Assembly: GCA_027310825.1 (NCBI GenBank)
Contig: DAIDAC010000001.1
Location: forward strand, 44,695-108,694
Direction of reading: 5' to 3'
DNA: 64,000 nucleotides
DNA from: Candidatus Micrarchaeaceae archaeon
Lineage (GTDB): Archaea > Micrarchaeota > Micrarchaeia > Micrarchaeales > Micrarchaeaceae
Positions 48,993 through 59,248 of this stretch are shown here, piece after piece. The position numbers were made by a program, and so were the translations under genes. The notes beneath the pieces were generated by a model. That model did no database searches. It worked only from the letters and a program-made list of their open reading frames with translations, and was not told the origin of the DNA. Every line of letters starts with the position of its first letter. Positions within the stretch are counted from its first letter, which is position 1.

Positions 48993-49544
48993 ATGATAGG
49001 AACAAACAACGTGAAGGCACAGTTCTGGAGCTTCGACGTAATTTTCGCGATGGTGATATTCGTTCTTGCACTGACATTGCTGGGCTACACATGGTACAAC
49101 ATCAACAACCAGCTTTCCCTGTCTTACGGCGGCGGAGCAGTGATTGCACAGTTGCAGGTGCATTCGCTTGCGCAGGAACTGCTTTCGCAAGGCTACCCGA
49201 CAGGCTGGACAAGCATAGTCAACACTACAAACACGCTGACGTGGAACAACATGAGCATCGGGTTGACAACATCGTCGTCTAGCACAACCCTTTCGCCGCA
49301 AAAGCTCTACGCGTTCATGTCGATGGCAAATGCTAACTACCAGGCCACGAAACAGGTTCTCGGAGTAGGATACGATTACTATATAATAATCAGCAGCGGA
49401 GGAGTCAACATGACTATAGGCAGCAATCCGAACGCAAACGGCGCGCTTTCGGTTTATGTTGAAAAGAGAAATATATTCTTTGGGGGAAGCCCTGCAACCA
49501 TGACTGTTGAGCTGTGGACGAATACTGCGCTGGCAGTAACATAA
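48993..49544 (+). CDS. pilin-like minor protein, single N-terminal helix
   Basis: The 183-residue product has VKAQFWSFDVIFAMVIFVLA, an N-terminal hydrophobic helix like archaeal pseudopilins (charged Asp in place of the usual Glu), then a beta-rich, Thr/Ser-rich exterior. It starts 4 nt after the previous stop, so it is in the same operon. Likely a minor pilin or a structural partner of the LamG proteins. Confidence 0.7.
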   Translation: MIGTNNVKAQFWSFDVIFAMVIFVLALTLLGYTWYNINNQLSLSYGGGAVIAQLQVHSLAQELLSQGYPTGWTSIVNTTNTLTWNNMSIGLTTSSSSTTLSPQKLYAFMSMANANYQATKQVLGVGYDYYIIISSGGVNMTIGSNPNANGALSVYVEKRNIFFGGSPATMTVELWTNTALAVT

Positions 49545-49564
49545 AATAATTGGTGTGATGCTGC

Positions 49565-51832
49565 ATGAATGGATTAAAAGAAAGAAAAATGAAGGGCTTC
49601 ATATTTACTGTTGATGCCATCTTCGCACTCATTGTTTCCTCGGCAGCAATATCGATATTGCTTTTCTCTGCGTACATACCTAGTTTTTCATCGCAGTCGA
49701 CGACATCCGAAGCTTCGAGCGTAATGCTGAATCTGCTGAACACCAATCTTTCGCAGGCAGCAGCAACAATACCGCTGGCCAAGGCGATAACGCTGGGCTG
49801 GGCAAATAGCCAGTACACATGGCCGCAATACGGGTACAATGCTTCGCTTTCATCTTTCACGCCAGGAGCAGGACCGCTGCAGCCCACGATACTTTGGTCG
49901 TACCAGACGTACAATTTGATACTCGCATCGCCGGTAGTGGCAGACGGGCTTGTCGTGTTTTCTACTTCTGGAACCAATTCGATACTTTTTGGCCTCAATG
50001 CAACAAACGGAAAGGTGGTGTTCACGACTAGAGTTGGAAACGGCGGCTGGGTATCGGGTTTCTGGGCTACGACTCCGTTGATAACCCCGCAGCACCTGAT
50101 ATGGGCGGCGAATTCGTTTGGAAGACCGAACATATATTCTGAAAATGGGATGTGGCTGTTTGCAGGGGCTGGCGGGGCGACAGCGAACGCAGTAGGCCTT
50201 TTCTATCAAGATGGTTTAGTCGAGAACAAGATGATACTTTGGAGCCCTGTAAACGGCACCAGATTGGCGTCTTCAATATATGCCCCGGCAGCGTATGCAA
50301 ATGGAGAGTTCATAGCATATGGACCTGCAACTGCAACAACTGAAAATTCCCAGGTATTCTCTTTTGCCGGAGGCACAAGCCTTATTGCACTCTACCAAAA
50401 GAGGTTCATCACCAATGCGGTAAAGATACCAAACCCTATCGCTGCCAGCAATGGATTCTACGTCGTGACTGGCGGGACTAATCTTTATGTGCAGGTTTTC
50501 AACAGCATGGCGCCTTCGGTCAACACGATACTTACATCGAACGCACAGGGTGGAGCGGTGGTGAATGGAAGCTCGATATATGTCGAGACCGAGAATTCGC
50601 TGCAGGGATTCAGCTTTAGCAGAGGCACGCTGACGTCGCTCTTCAAAACAAGCATGATTCAAAACAATTACAACACCACTCCGTCCGGCACGCCGTCTGG
50701 CGTTTATGCAGCTGCAACGTTGGGGCCAGGCACAAGCCAACAAACAAATCTAATGGACTTCAACCCAAGCACAGGCGCACAGATCTGGAACATATCCCTT
50801 TTTTCCCCAGGCGGATATGAAGACAAAGTCTTTACGCACGACATTCCTGTTGCTTACGGCAATGTATATACGATTGTTGGAAACACGATATATGATATAG
50901 GCATGTGCACTGCTGACCCGAGCGCAAACCTGCTGGCAGATCTTGCAACCCTGTACATGAACGGGCACGGGAGCTGCGCAACGGCTCTGTTGAACAAGCT
51001 CTATCCGAGCAGCAAAGTCGGCATATACATAAATGGAACATACGCTCCTCTCCTTAGCACGTTAAGCTTCAGCCAGAACATGTTTTTCAGGTCGGTAACT
51101 CCGGAGGTGCCTGTCGGCAACACTATGACTGCTACTGCTTGGATATATCCGTATCCTGTGCAAGGAGATGCGCAACGCAACGGTGTGGTTGGCTGGGGGA
51201 CACACGCTACAACTGCCAACAGCTTCATACTCGGAATGCAGTCCAACGGTCTTCTGTCGCTGAGCACATGGAACAATGATTTGGCGCCTACAACAGGCAC
51301 GCCTGCATCTTTCGACAAATGGAACTTCATAGCTGCGACACTCTCAGGAAATACTGCAATGCTATACGTAAACGGCAATGTGCTTGGGCCGTCCGGTCTT
51401 TCTGTGCCTACAGATCCTGTGTATGTCACAAATGGCAACCTGATAATAGGGGGCACAAATATTGGAGCCTCCACCGGAAGGCTTTTCAATGGAATAATCG
51501 CCGACGTGCAGATATACAACAAAACGCTGACAACTGCACAAGTGCAACAAATATACCAGGAGGGGCTCGCAGGTGCCCCGTTGGCAAACCAGAGTGCGAT
51601 GGCATGGTTCCCCATGGAAGGAGATGTTAACGACTACTTGGGCTTCAACGGATTCTACAATGATCTGAGCACCATGGGAGCCCCGATATCAAACAACATA
51701 GTGCGAAGACTCAACTATACGCCGCCGTCGCTGCAGAATTCATACCAGGTAAGCAGGTCGAGCGTGCCGATGAGCATAGATGTCAACGGAACATATGGAT
51801 CGTACAACGTAAGCGTTGTAGTTTGGAGATGA
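49565..51832 (+). CDS. pilin-like protein with PQQ-like propeller and C-terminal LamG domain
   Basis: The 755-residue product begins with MKGFIFTVDAIFALIVSSAA (pilin-like, FxxD type). Then comes a WD/PQQ-like beta propeller (about 75-470, with WSYQTYNLILASPVVADGLVVF, LNATNGKVVFTTRVGNG), a LamG domain (about 490-680) and a final WFPMEGDVNDYLGFNGFYN tail. The stop overlaps the next start (ATGA). Surface location inferred. Confidence 0.8.
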   Translation: MNGLKERKMKGFIFTVDAIFALIVSSAAISILLFSAYIPSFSSQSTTSEASSVMLNLLNTNLSQAAATIPLAKAITLGWANSQYTWPQYGYNASLSSFTPGAGPLQPTILWSYQTYNLILASPVVADGLVVFSTSGTNSILFGLNATNGKVVFTTRVGNGGWVSGFWATTPLITPQHLIWAANSFGRPNIYSENGMWLFAGAGGATANAVGLFYQDGLVENKMILWSPVNGTRLASSIYAPAAYANGEFIAYGPATATTENSQVFSFAGGTSLIALYQKRFITNAVKIPNPIAASNGFYVVTGGTNLYVQVFNSMAPSVNTILTSNAQGGAVVNGSSIYVETENSLQGFSFSRGTLTSLFKTSMIQNNYNTTPSGTPSGVYAAATLGPGTSQQTNLMDFNPSTGAQIWNISLFSPGGYEDKVFTHDIPVAYGNVYTIVGNTIYDIGMCTADPSANLLADLATLYMNGHGSCATALLNKLYPSSKVGIYINGTYAPLLSTLSFSQNMFFRSVTPEVPVGNTMTATAWIYPYPVQGDAQRNGVVGWGTHATTANSFILGMQSNGLLSLSTWNNDLAPTTGTPASFDKWNFIAATLSGNTAMLYVNGNVLGPSGLSVPTDPVYVTNGNLIIGGTNIGASTGRLFNGIIADVQIYNKTLTTAQVQQIYQEGLAGAPLANQSAMAWFPMEGDVNDYLGFNGFYNDLSTMGAPISNNIVRRLNYTPPSLQNSYQVSRSSVPMSIDVNGTYGSYNVSVVVWR

Positions 51833-54681
51833 CAATGACACCGCTTTCAAAAACAGGGATTAAAATGCCAAGAAGCAGGAAGGGCATACTGCTAACTTTG
51901 CTGATCATAGTTCTGTTCATCCTTATGCTGACAGAGGTAGTCACCTACATAGTAGTGAGTATAAACTACAACACGCTTGCGCAGCTGTCGTCGCAAAGCT
52001 CCACACAGGGATTCGGAGCGCTGCAGTTGAACTCCATGGCAGGATCGGAGCTGCACCAAAGCCTTAGCGCTGCGCTGTCCACTCTCACATACATAGAATC
52101 CAATCCAGGCCAGACAAGAAACACCACATTTGTAAACAACACGTCATACATGCTCGTGTCACTAATGACAAACGGCACGATCTACGGTAGAAGCTTTGTG
52201 CATTATGGAAACGCGATCGCACAAACGACCTATGGGTCGATGGCAGGCGCAATAATGGGAAACTTCAGCAACACAATCGCTCCAGTGCTGGCAATACAGG
52301 GCGTAAACCTGACGATAAACAATGCCAACATATCGGTTTACCAGACGCTGCCGGGATACATCAATGCGTCTTACACCGCGTTCGCTACAGCCACGTCTGC
52401 AGCAGGAACGTTCAGCTATCCGATATTCGTAACTACAAGCGTGCCGCTCAACGGAACGCTAGACCTTCTTCAGCTTGAACAGGGCAACCCGACATATATG
52501 TCGATAATAAACCAGACTCCAGCAATGTCGAAGATAGCCGGAGGGGCGTACACAGCAGTTGCTGGGACAAACAGCCCGTTCATGTTCGCTGCCGGGACTT
52601 TGGTTGTTCTGCCTTCACCAAGCAGCTGCTCCTCGATTCCGTCTGCAGTCCAGACCAGCAACTTCATACTAGTCACTCCGAGCGCAGCAAGCCTGCCTGC
52701 AGGAGGATGCGGAATGGGCGGCATCATAACAAATGCGATCAGCGCAACTAACCCATTGATCCCGTATTTGGTTTATCCATTGGCAACAAGCCCGAACATA
52801 TTCGCATATCTACAGAACGGGACGCAGGTGCTGATGGGCGGTCCAGGAAAAACGATATACAACTTCACATCGCTGCAGTCTGCGATAAACAAGGGCAACA
52901 ACTATTATCCGACCCCTTATGCGCCGAGCTATTTCAATTACGTGCAGAACCAGCCGTATGCCGGAACATCAGGGGCAGGACTGTTCAACTTCAATTTGTA
53001 CAACACCGCTGTTGGTTACTTCAACGGCAATGCGATTGCAAATGTTTACTACACAAGTGTACCGCCGATCGTTGATCCCACAGGATCTCCGCCATTCCAC
53101 AATTTTACAATAAACGTATGGTTTAACGGGGCAAGGCTTGTAGAGGATTCAGGACAACACGATGATGGGCTAATAACAGTAGGTTGTGCTACCATCGGCG
53201 GGGCTTGTCAGTACAGCGGTCCGTTTTCTGGTCTTCAGATCGCAGTTAAAAATGATCAGCCCTATGCAGCTTTGACTGGCGGGGGTGCGGGTTCGACAAC
53301 AGATCCTTGCACAGCAAACAGTATAATCACGCTGCAAGACAACCAATGGTATTTCCTGACATACGAATACAACCAGTCGCAAACGGGTGGAACTTATAAC
53401 AACCAATGGCTCTACCTTAATGGCCTGCCATTGAACACCTGCCACGAAACGTTTGGTGGTGGATACGTATTTGCTGGCGCAAATATCATTCGTGTTGGCT
53501 CAGACTATCCGTGGCCGTCTGGGGGCGGTTTCAACGGAATGATAGCAGATGTGCAGGTATACAATGGGCTTCTGAATACGGTCCAGTTAACGCAGCTGTA
53601 CAAAGGAGGAATCAATTCGCCGCCTATAGTGTCGTCCCATAATCTCACGGCATGGTACACATTCCAAAAAACCACTACGGATTCCGGACCATTCGGCCTT
53701 AATGCGACTACACCAGTAAATGGAATCAACTACACACTAGTCAAAGGGTTTTACTATGACCCTATAGTAGCAGGTTCGCTCAGCGCTTTCAACATCAGTG
53801 GAGTTGTAGAAGGAGTGAACGGCTGCACAAACCCGAGCCAGTGCACCAACACATGGCAGCAACGCATGTACATTACAAACAGCCCGCTGCTCAACGTCAA
53901 AGGAATAGTGGAGAACGAAAGCGCTGCGTTCGGAGCAGTCAACGCCATATTCCCGAGAGCTATGCGGTTCACAGGTAGGGGCTACGTCGCCACCACCAAA
54001 GACCTGTCGTGCACAGGCTGCACATTGTGGTCCAGCCAAGGAAGCACACCTCCGCTTTTCCTGGGGAACATATGGGTTTATCCGTATAGCGGAAACGGAG
54101 TCATATTAGATGCGCGCAGCTCTTCGACACCGAACACTGGATCGCACAACAGCATAATAGAGCTTGTCAACGGAGTGGGCTATGTCAGGTGGCCGAATGA
54201 TGGTTCGTGTCAAAGCCTAGGAGCAATACCGATAGGAAATTGGACAGACATAGGATTCGGAATGTACGGCAGTGGCGGAAGCTACACATTCTACGGCTAT
54301 GTAAACGGAGTGCAAAAAACAGGAGCAGCCCAGCCAGGCAACGGAGGAATGAGCCCACTATACTTTGCGCTTGGGCCAAGCGATTCTGTGAACTGCGGCT
54401 CTGGAATTGCTTTCAATGGCTTGCTGGCCGATTTCCAGTTGGTTAACGGCGACACAAACACTGCTCCATATTACGACCAGGTATACCTGAATAATACGTA
54501 TAGCGGAACCCCGACCAATGTGCTGTTCCCTCTATACACGGGATACGAGGGCTTCATGAACATAACGCAAGACGTAGGCTCAACTCCAGACAGCGCGATA
54601 CTCTATAACACGCAAACAGGAACGCAGTGCTACTCAGGAAATGTACTCGCAGGCGCATGCGCAGAAAGCTACGTGCCATAG
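51829..54681 (+). CDS. membrane-anchored protein with two LamG domains
   Basis: The 950-residue product has a basic start and one anchor (GILLTLLIIVLFILMLTEVV), a helical stalk (NTLAQLSSQSSTQGFG), beta domains, and two LamG modules (about 390-620 and 690-900, with WFNGARLVEDSGQHDDG and IADVQVYNGLLNT). Many Asn-x-Ser/Thr sites suggest glycosylation. It lacks the class III site, unlike its neighbours. Translation is coupled to the upstream gene by ATGA. Confidence 0.8.
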   Translation: MTMTPLSKTGIKMPRSRKGILLTLLIIVLFILMLTEVVTYIVVSINYNTLAQLSSQSSTQGFGALQLNSMAGSELHQSLSAALSTLTYIESNPGQTRNTTFVNNTSYMLVSLMTNGTIYGRSFVHYGNAIAQTTYGSMAGAIMGNFSNTIAPVLAIQGVNLTINNANISVYQTLPGYINASYTAFATATSAAGTFSYPIFVTTSVPLNGTLDLLQLEQGNPTYMSIINQTPAMSKIAGGAYTAVAGTNSPFMFAAGTLVVLPSPSSCSSIPSAVQTSNFILVTPSAASLPAGGCGMGGIITNAISATNPLIPYLVYPLATSPNIFAYLQNGTQVLMGGPGKTIYNFTSLQSAINKGNNYYPTPYAPSYFNYVQNQPYAGTSGAGLFNFNLYNTAVGYFNGNAIANVYYTSVPPIVDPTGSPPFHNFTINVWFNGARLVEDSGQHDDGLITVGCATIGGACQYSGPFSGLQIAVKNDQPYAALTGGGAGSTTDPCTANSIITLQDNQWYFLTYEYNQSQTGGTYNNQWLYLNGLPLNTCHETFGGGYVFAGANIIRVGSDYPWPSGGGFNGMIADVQVYNGLLNTVQLTQLYKGGINSPPIVSSHNLTAWYTFQKTTTDSGPFGLNATTPVNGINYTLVKGFYYDPIVAGSLSAFNISGVVEGVNGCTNPSQCTNTWQQRMYITNSPLLNVKGIVENESAAFGAVNAIFPRAMRFTGRGYVATTKDLSCTGCTLWSSQGSTPPLFLGNIWVYPYSGNGVILDARSSSTPNTGSHNSIIELVNGVGYVRWPNDGSCQSLGAIPIGNWTDIGFGMYGSGGSYTFYGYVNGVQKTGAAQPGNGGMSPLYFALGPSDSVNCGSGIAFNGLLADFQLVNGDTNTAPYYDQVYLNNTYSGTPTNVLFPLYTGYEGFMNITQDVGSTPDSAILYNTQTGTQCYSGNVLAGACAESYVP

Positions 54682-54729
54682 CGCATCAGATATTTATAAA
54701 AGGATTGCATTTGTATTGTTGTCGATACA

Positions 54730-56286
54730 ATGAGGCTTAATGCACAGAGCGCGATCGAGTTCCTTACCACGTATTCGTGGGCTCTTCTTATAGTAACAGT
54801 GTTCGTAGCAGTTGTATTCACCATATCTTTTGGCGGCGGAGCGCAGCAGTATTATCCGTCGTCATGCAACATACAGCCGCTTCTTCCATGCCTGGACTCT
54901 GAGCTGCTGCTGCCGACGCCTGTCACATATTATGTCGCATTCATAAACAACTTGCAGAGCTCTATTTACATGCCGGCAGGCGCATTCAATGCCATAACTA
55001 CAGGCATAGGAGTGTCCGGAACGAAATACACCCTCGGAAACTGTTACCCGCAATTAGCAGTACCTGGCGACAGAGTGGTATGCGTTGCTTCGATACCTGG
55101 CACCACGGTCCCATATTACGGCACAAAGGTCAACACAAACTTTGCGATAACCTATAAGATATGCAACAGCAACCTGCAATCGAGCTGCGGCTCTTCGCTC
55201 TATCAAACATCCGGAACAGGAACCCAGACGCTCGCTACAGCAAATGTGCCGTTTTACGGTGTCAACGCGTTGGCGCAGATACGCAGCAGCGTGAATTCGG
55301 TTCAGCTGAGCTGCTCTGCGGCCAACCCGGGAAATGCATGTGCAGGCGGTGGTGGTTTCGGCTCTTCAAAAAGCAGCGGAATATCCAATGTACTGGCAAA
55401 TGCGATCATAGTGATAAATGGGGCGCCGTATTCTACAGGGCAACAGCTTCTGCTCAGCCCAGGCAACTACATAGTAGGTGCACGCGTGCCGGCGATATTT
55501 TATTTGTTCCAGCAATGGAGTTCGAATGTGCCGACTTCGAGCACAACGGTAACCCCTGCAAACACCTTATCGGCCAACCTTGTTCTTACAGCCCCTGCAA
55601 ATATACTGATGAATTTCTCGCAGTCGATATCTTATGAAACAAGCCTGCAGGCCTGGAGCACTTCTGGTGTTGATGGCAGCTTTTCAACCTGTGCTGAGCC
55701 GCCAGTAGGCAACTTCGGATTCGGCTCGACTCCGACAAATACCATCACATTATCAAATGGCATATACAACACAGTCTTATGTGCATTGTCGACAGGAGGG
55801 ATTTATGATCCAACTGGAAGCGTCAGCATACTGAGCACATCTTGGACGCCAGACGCAGTATCAAACGGTAACGCCATAGCCGCCTCGTCTTTGGGGCACC
55901 AGTCAAACCTCAACTCTTGCATAGCCGTGCAGAGCAATGTCTGCCAGTTTACGTATGGCGCAGTTGGAGTCAACAGAAATACTTATTCTCTGCTAGCGTC
56001 AGGCTCTATGACAAGCAGCCCGCAGAAGATTTTTTATAACGTGACACAGCCGGGAACTTTCAGCGTTATAATGGCAACAGGATTCGGGAGCAGCAGTACG
56101 CCGACATTCGTGTTGCCGAGCGGTTGCGCCCAGGTTTCCGGAAGCCCGGCGTTATCGCAAAACGCAGTGACGGCGATTGCGGTTTGCACATCGCAAGGAG
56201 TTGGAGTATACAATGTAATTATCACAAACAAGCTCCAATATCTTGCGAATACCCCGATGTTATATGGAATTTACGGTTTCCCATAA
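54730..56286 (+). CDS. pilin-like secreted protein with beta-rich body
   Basis: The 518-residue product starts MRLNAQSAIEFLTTYSWALL, a class III signal with Q at +1 and E at +5. It continues with a Cys-containing, Gly/Ser/Thr-rich beta body; a central GGGGFGSSKSSG linker (about 205) divides it. No LamG motif is visible. It has its own TATA box (ATATTTATAAAAGG) about 25-30 nt before the ATG, so it is likely a separate transcript from the four genes before it. Confidence 0.75.
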   Translation: MRLNAQSAIEFLTTYSWALLIVTVFVAVVFTISFGGGAQQYYPSSCNIQPLLPCLDSELLLPTPVTYYVAFINNLQSSIYMPAGAFNAITTGIGVSGTKYTLGNCYPQLAVPGDRVVCVASIPGTTVPYYGTKVNTNFAITYKICNSNLQSSCGSSLYQTSGTGTQTLATANVPFYGVNALAQIRSSVNSVQLSCSAANPGNACAGGGGFGSSKSSGISNVLANAIIVINGAPYSTGQQLLLSPGNYIVGARVPAIFYLFQQWSSNVPTSSTTVTPANTLSANLVLTAPANILMNFSQSISYETSLQAWSTSGVDGSFSTCAEPPVGNFGFGSTPTNTITLSNGIYNTVLCALSTGGIYDPTGSVSILSTSWTPDAVSNGNAIAASSLGHQSNLNSCIAVQSNVCQFTYGAVGVNRNTYSLLASGSMTSSPQKIFYNVTQPGTFSVIMATGFGSSSTPTFVLPSGCAQVSGSPALSQNAVTAIAVCTSQGVGVYNVIITNKLQYLANTPMLYGIYGFP

Positions 56287-56319
56287 AACTATGTTTACTT
56301 CTCATTGATTTTTCATTGA

Positions 56320-57339
56320 TTATACGCTGCCGAGGTTTGAGAACAGTCCGCCTATCACGCTCTGCACTATTATGTATATGACCAGGCCTACGGCTATGAA
56401 CACAGGCATTGTGCGCACTCCCTTTAGCGGCGATCCGGTGGATATTGCAGACATTATCAGGCTTGAGAATCCCGTGATTATTATAATGGCTGCGTAGGAG
56501 AAGTCGTGGTATGTTGTCGGCGTTATCTTCGGCGGGCTTGGCCTCAGGAAAGATACTCCGGTAGTCGGAAGCCCGTTTGGATTCGATTGGAGGATGCCGT
56601 TCCAGACGCTGTCAGTTACGACTATCATCTGGCTTGTCAGCCCGTACAGTACAGGAGCTGCGATAAGCCCTGCGAAAGCGACGAATATCGTGTATAGAAG
56701 GAGCTGGCCTGCGACCTCCTTTTGCACAAGCTGCTGGTTCCTTATGTCCTTTGCGATTTGCGAAATCAGGTCTGACATTGCACCTCCGTATCTGAGCGCC
56801 TCGTTAATCATTCGCACGGCATGGCGGAGCTCCACAGATTTATATCTGTTGCCGAGCTCTGTAAGCGAGATTTCAAGAGTCTGCCCTCCGAATACTCTTC
56901 TGTTCATCTCCTTGACGTCTTCGCTGAGTATTCCGAATTCTGGCCTTGCAGCAAGCAGCATCGCCCGCTCGAGAGAGATTCCAGAACGCAGGTTAGCTGC
57001 TACTATTTGCAGGAAGTCGGGAAGCGCTTTCTCTACGACGGTTTTCCTCAGGTCTATTTTGTACTCTATGAAAACGTAAACCGCAACAGCATACAATATT
57101 GCAGAGACGATCGCGAGTCCCCAAGATAGTAGCGCACCTAGGCCGAAGAAATAAAAGACAAATGAAAGTACAACGAATATTGCGAAGCCTGGGAGCAGTA
57201 TGATTGAAAGCAGAGTATTGACGTCGGTGGCCATGCCTGCGAGGTCAAGCTCTTTGGAGAGTCCCTTTGCCACGTCTCTGGAAACAAGTCGCTCGAAGTT
57301 TATTTCCTTGATTTTGTCCAGGACGTCAATCTTTGCCAT
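56320..57339 (-). CDS. type II/IV secretion membrane protein, TadC/FlaJ-like (copy B)
   Basis: The 339-residue product has the T2SF domain: cytoplasmic helices with LPDFLQIVAANLRSGISLERAM and YGGAMSDLISQIAKDIRNQQLV, and membrane helices before and after. It is the inner-membrane platform for pilus or archaellum-like assembly. It follows a second such gene in the same direction (5 nt gap), as in Tad systems with TadB and TadC. Confidence 0.88.
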   Translation of the reverse strand: MAKIDVLDKIKEINFERLVSRDVAKGLSKELDLAGMATDVNTLLSIILLPGFAIFVVLSFVFYFFGLGALLSWGLAIVSAILYAVAVYVFIEYKIDLRKTVVEKALPDFLQIVAANLRSGISLERAMLLAARPEFGILSEDVKEMNRRVFGGQTLEISLTELGNRYKSVELRHAVRMINEALRYGGAMSDLISQIAKDIRNQQLVQKEVAGQLLLYTIFVAFAGLIAAPVLYGLTSQMIVVTDSVWNGILQSNPNGLPTTGVSFLRPSPPKITPTTYHDFSYAAIIIITGFSSLIMSAISTGSPLKGVRTMPVFIAVGLVIYIIVQSVIGGLFSNLGSV

Positions 57340-57343
57340 AACA

Positions 57344-58531
57344 TCACATTGCGAATACCGGCCTCGAAGCGGTTATCAGCTTGAGGAATATTACCTGCAT
57401 GAATATAATACCTATCAGCACTGAAATGAGCACAGTGTTGTCCACAGAAAACAGGGCTATGAACGTAGTCAGGATTGTGACTACTGCTATTCCCATGCTC
57501 GGCATGATTACTCCAAAAAGCATGTAGAACATAGCGAGAGCGTTGAGACGTTGCCCGTATCGCCGCAGTTCTATGACTCGCTCCTGCGAAAGCTGGTCTA
57601 TGACGCTCTGGAGTGCGCCGACGACGTCTGCTCCCGCTTTTATGCTGACAGATGCTTGAAGCATTATCCTTCTGAAAGATTGGCTCTTCGACTCTGCCAC
57701 AGTTTCGTCGATCGCTTCCTCTAGCGGAAGGCCGCCCGGCTCTACTCTGGCGACCACCTTCTTGAACTCCTTGCTTGCGTCGCCATAGCCAGTGCTGATG
57801 AGTGTTAGAGCATTGAAGAGAGGCATTCCAGACCTCAGCGATATGATGAGGTCACGGGCTGCGAACAGGATGTCTCGCTCTATGTTCTTTGCAGTCCCTT
57901 GCGTTTTTGATTTTGGATAGGTTAGGAATACCCTGAAACTTCCTTGGAAGATCGATATTCCGAGGACAAGCGCAATCAACAGGTTCTCGATCAGTGTAAG
58001 GCCGATTGTTGAAAGCAGCAGATAAACGGTTATTGCAATGATTATGGATAGCATGGCAGCCGCAAGGAACATCCTCTGCGCGAAAGCCTCGACAGAGGTT
58101 TCTATGCCGGCTTCTCTGAGCGCTACTTCGAGGCCCTTCTGCTTTGCTATCGTCTTTTGCAGATAGTTGCCAAGCGGTGATTTCTTTCCAACGACACCTG
58201 CTGACCCTACCTCCCGCCTTGCGGCTTCTGCAGTGCCTACTTTCGGAAGCTCTATCTGTGTTATGTGCTGTTGTGGTATCTTGGTCTCTACCTTGATTAT
58301 CGGCTCTTCTTCCCTCTTTTTCTTGAACAGCCCTCCGAACGGGTTAGGCTTCTTTGCGCCCTGTGCCTTTGACTGTATCGTGATTTTCGTAGGTTGAGGC
58401 TGCTGCGGTGCGCCTGGCTTTTGGGCTGCAGGTTTTTTCTGGAAAAGCCCGCCCACGCTTGGCTTTGGCTCAAGCTCTATCTTCTGTCCGCCGACTTCGA
58501 TTACCCTTTTTTTCTTTTTGAATAGATCCAT
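57344..58531 (-). CDS. type II/IV secretion membrane protein, TadB/FlaJ-like (copy A)
   Basis: The 395-residue product has a Pro/Gln/Lys-rich N-terminal tail (about 1-120), then the T2SF domain: LIISLRSGMPLFNALTLIST, EAIDETVAESKSQSFRRIM and a paired-helix set at each side. The ATG overlaps the previous stop (TGATG). It pairs with the 56320 gene. The basic tail may dock the ATPase. Confidence 0.88.
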   Translation of the reverse strand: MDLFKKKKRVIEVGGQKIELEPKPSVGGLFQKKPAAQKPGAPQQPQPTKITIQSKAQGAKKPNPFGGLFKKKREEEPIIKVETKIPQQHITQIELPKVGTAEAARREVGSAGVVGKKSPLGNYLQKTIAKQKGLEVALREAGIETSVEAFAQRMFLAAAMLSIIIAITVYLLLSTIGLTLIENLLIALVLGISIFQGSFRVFLTYPKSKTQGTAKNIERDILFAARDLIISLRSGMPLFNALTLISTGYGDASKEFKKVVARVEPGGLPLEEAIDETVAESKSQSFRRIMLQASVSIKAGADVVGALQSVIDQLSQERVIELRRYGQRLNALAMFYMLFGVIMPSMGIAVVTILTTFIALFSVDNTVLISVLIGIIFMQVIFLKLITASRPVFAM

Positions 58532-59244
58532 CAGTTAACACCATATCCATGCAACAGCTCCACAGCTTCGTTGAGCCTCTGGTCCCTAAGGCTTAACAGC
58601 GATTGCTCGAGAGACGTGTACTGCTGTGCCGTCTTGCCCTTCTGCTCGCTCTGTAGGTATTGGCGGAGGCCGAAGACCTCCTGTTCTACAATATCAATGT
58701 GATCGACGTCGAATATGTGCTCGCGGAGCCCCTCGATTATCCTCTCCAGCTCTGAGGTCTGGTCTGCTACAGACAGATTTGGAAGAACGAGATCCTTTAT
58801 GTTGATGCGCTTTTTCGACAGGGATCCGAACGACTGCTTTGCTCCGCCGAGCTTTTTCGCTATGTTGCCTAGTTCCTTTGACACGGCCTCTCTGTGCGTC
58901 TGCACCTCTTGCGGCTGCGCTTTGGCTTTGGCCATCGGCTTTTGCTCCTGCTGCATTGGAGTGGTCACAGGCACCTGGGCATACTTCGACTGCGCAACTC
59001 CCGTCGTCATGAGGTGTGGCTGCACCTGCGGCGCTGCCCTTTCTCCTTCCCTCTGAACGGACGGTCGCCTTCCGGTCTCCATCGTTTCTATCATCTCGAT
59101 AATTTCTCTGTAGGTTTTGTGCACGGGCTCCTCTTTTGTAACAGATTCCGGAACGGCCACGAATGTTGTCTCGCCAGCTGGAGTGCTGGCCTCGATGTCC
59201 TCTATCAGCGCGACGATATGTTCGTAATCGTTTTGGTCCGGCAT
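58531..59244 (-). CDS. helical accessory protein of the pilus cluster
   Basis: The 237-residue product has a low-complexity Gln/Pro middle (about 70-120) and a C-terminal helical part (FGSLSKKRINIKDLVLPN, LRQYLQSEQKGKTAQQYTS, LSLRDQRLNEAVELLHGYG). No enzyme motif. It lies between the ATPase gene and the platform gene, coupled to the latter, so it is probably a regulator or linker of the machine. Confidence 0.6.
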   Translation of the reverse strand: MPDQNDYEHIVALIEDIEASTPAGETTFVAVPESVTKEEPVHKTYREIIEMIETMETGRRPSVQREGERAAPQVQPHLMTTGVAQSKYAQVPVTTPMQQEQKPMAKAKAQPQEVQTHREAVSKELGNIAKKLGGAKQSFGSLSKKRINIKDLVLPNLSVADQTSELERIIEGLREHIFDVDHIDIVEQEVFGLRQYLQSEQKGKTAQQYTSLEQSLLSLRDQRLNEAVELLHGYGVN

Positions 59245-59248
59245 TTTT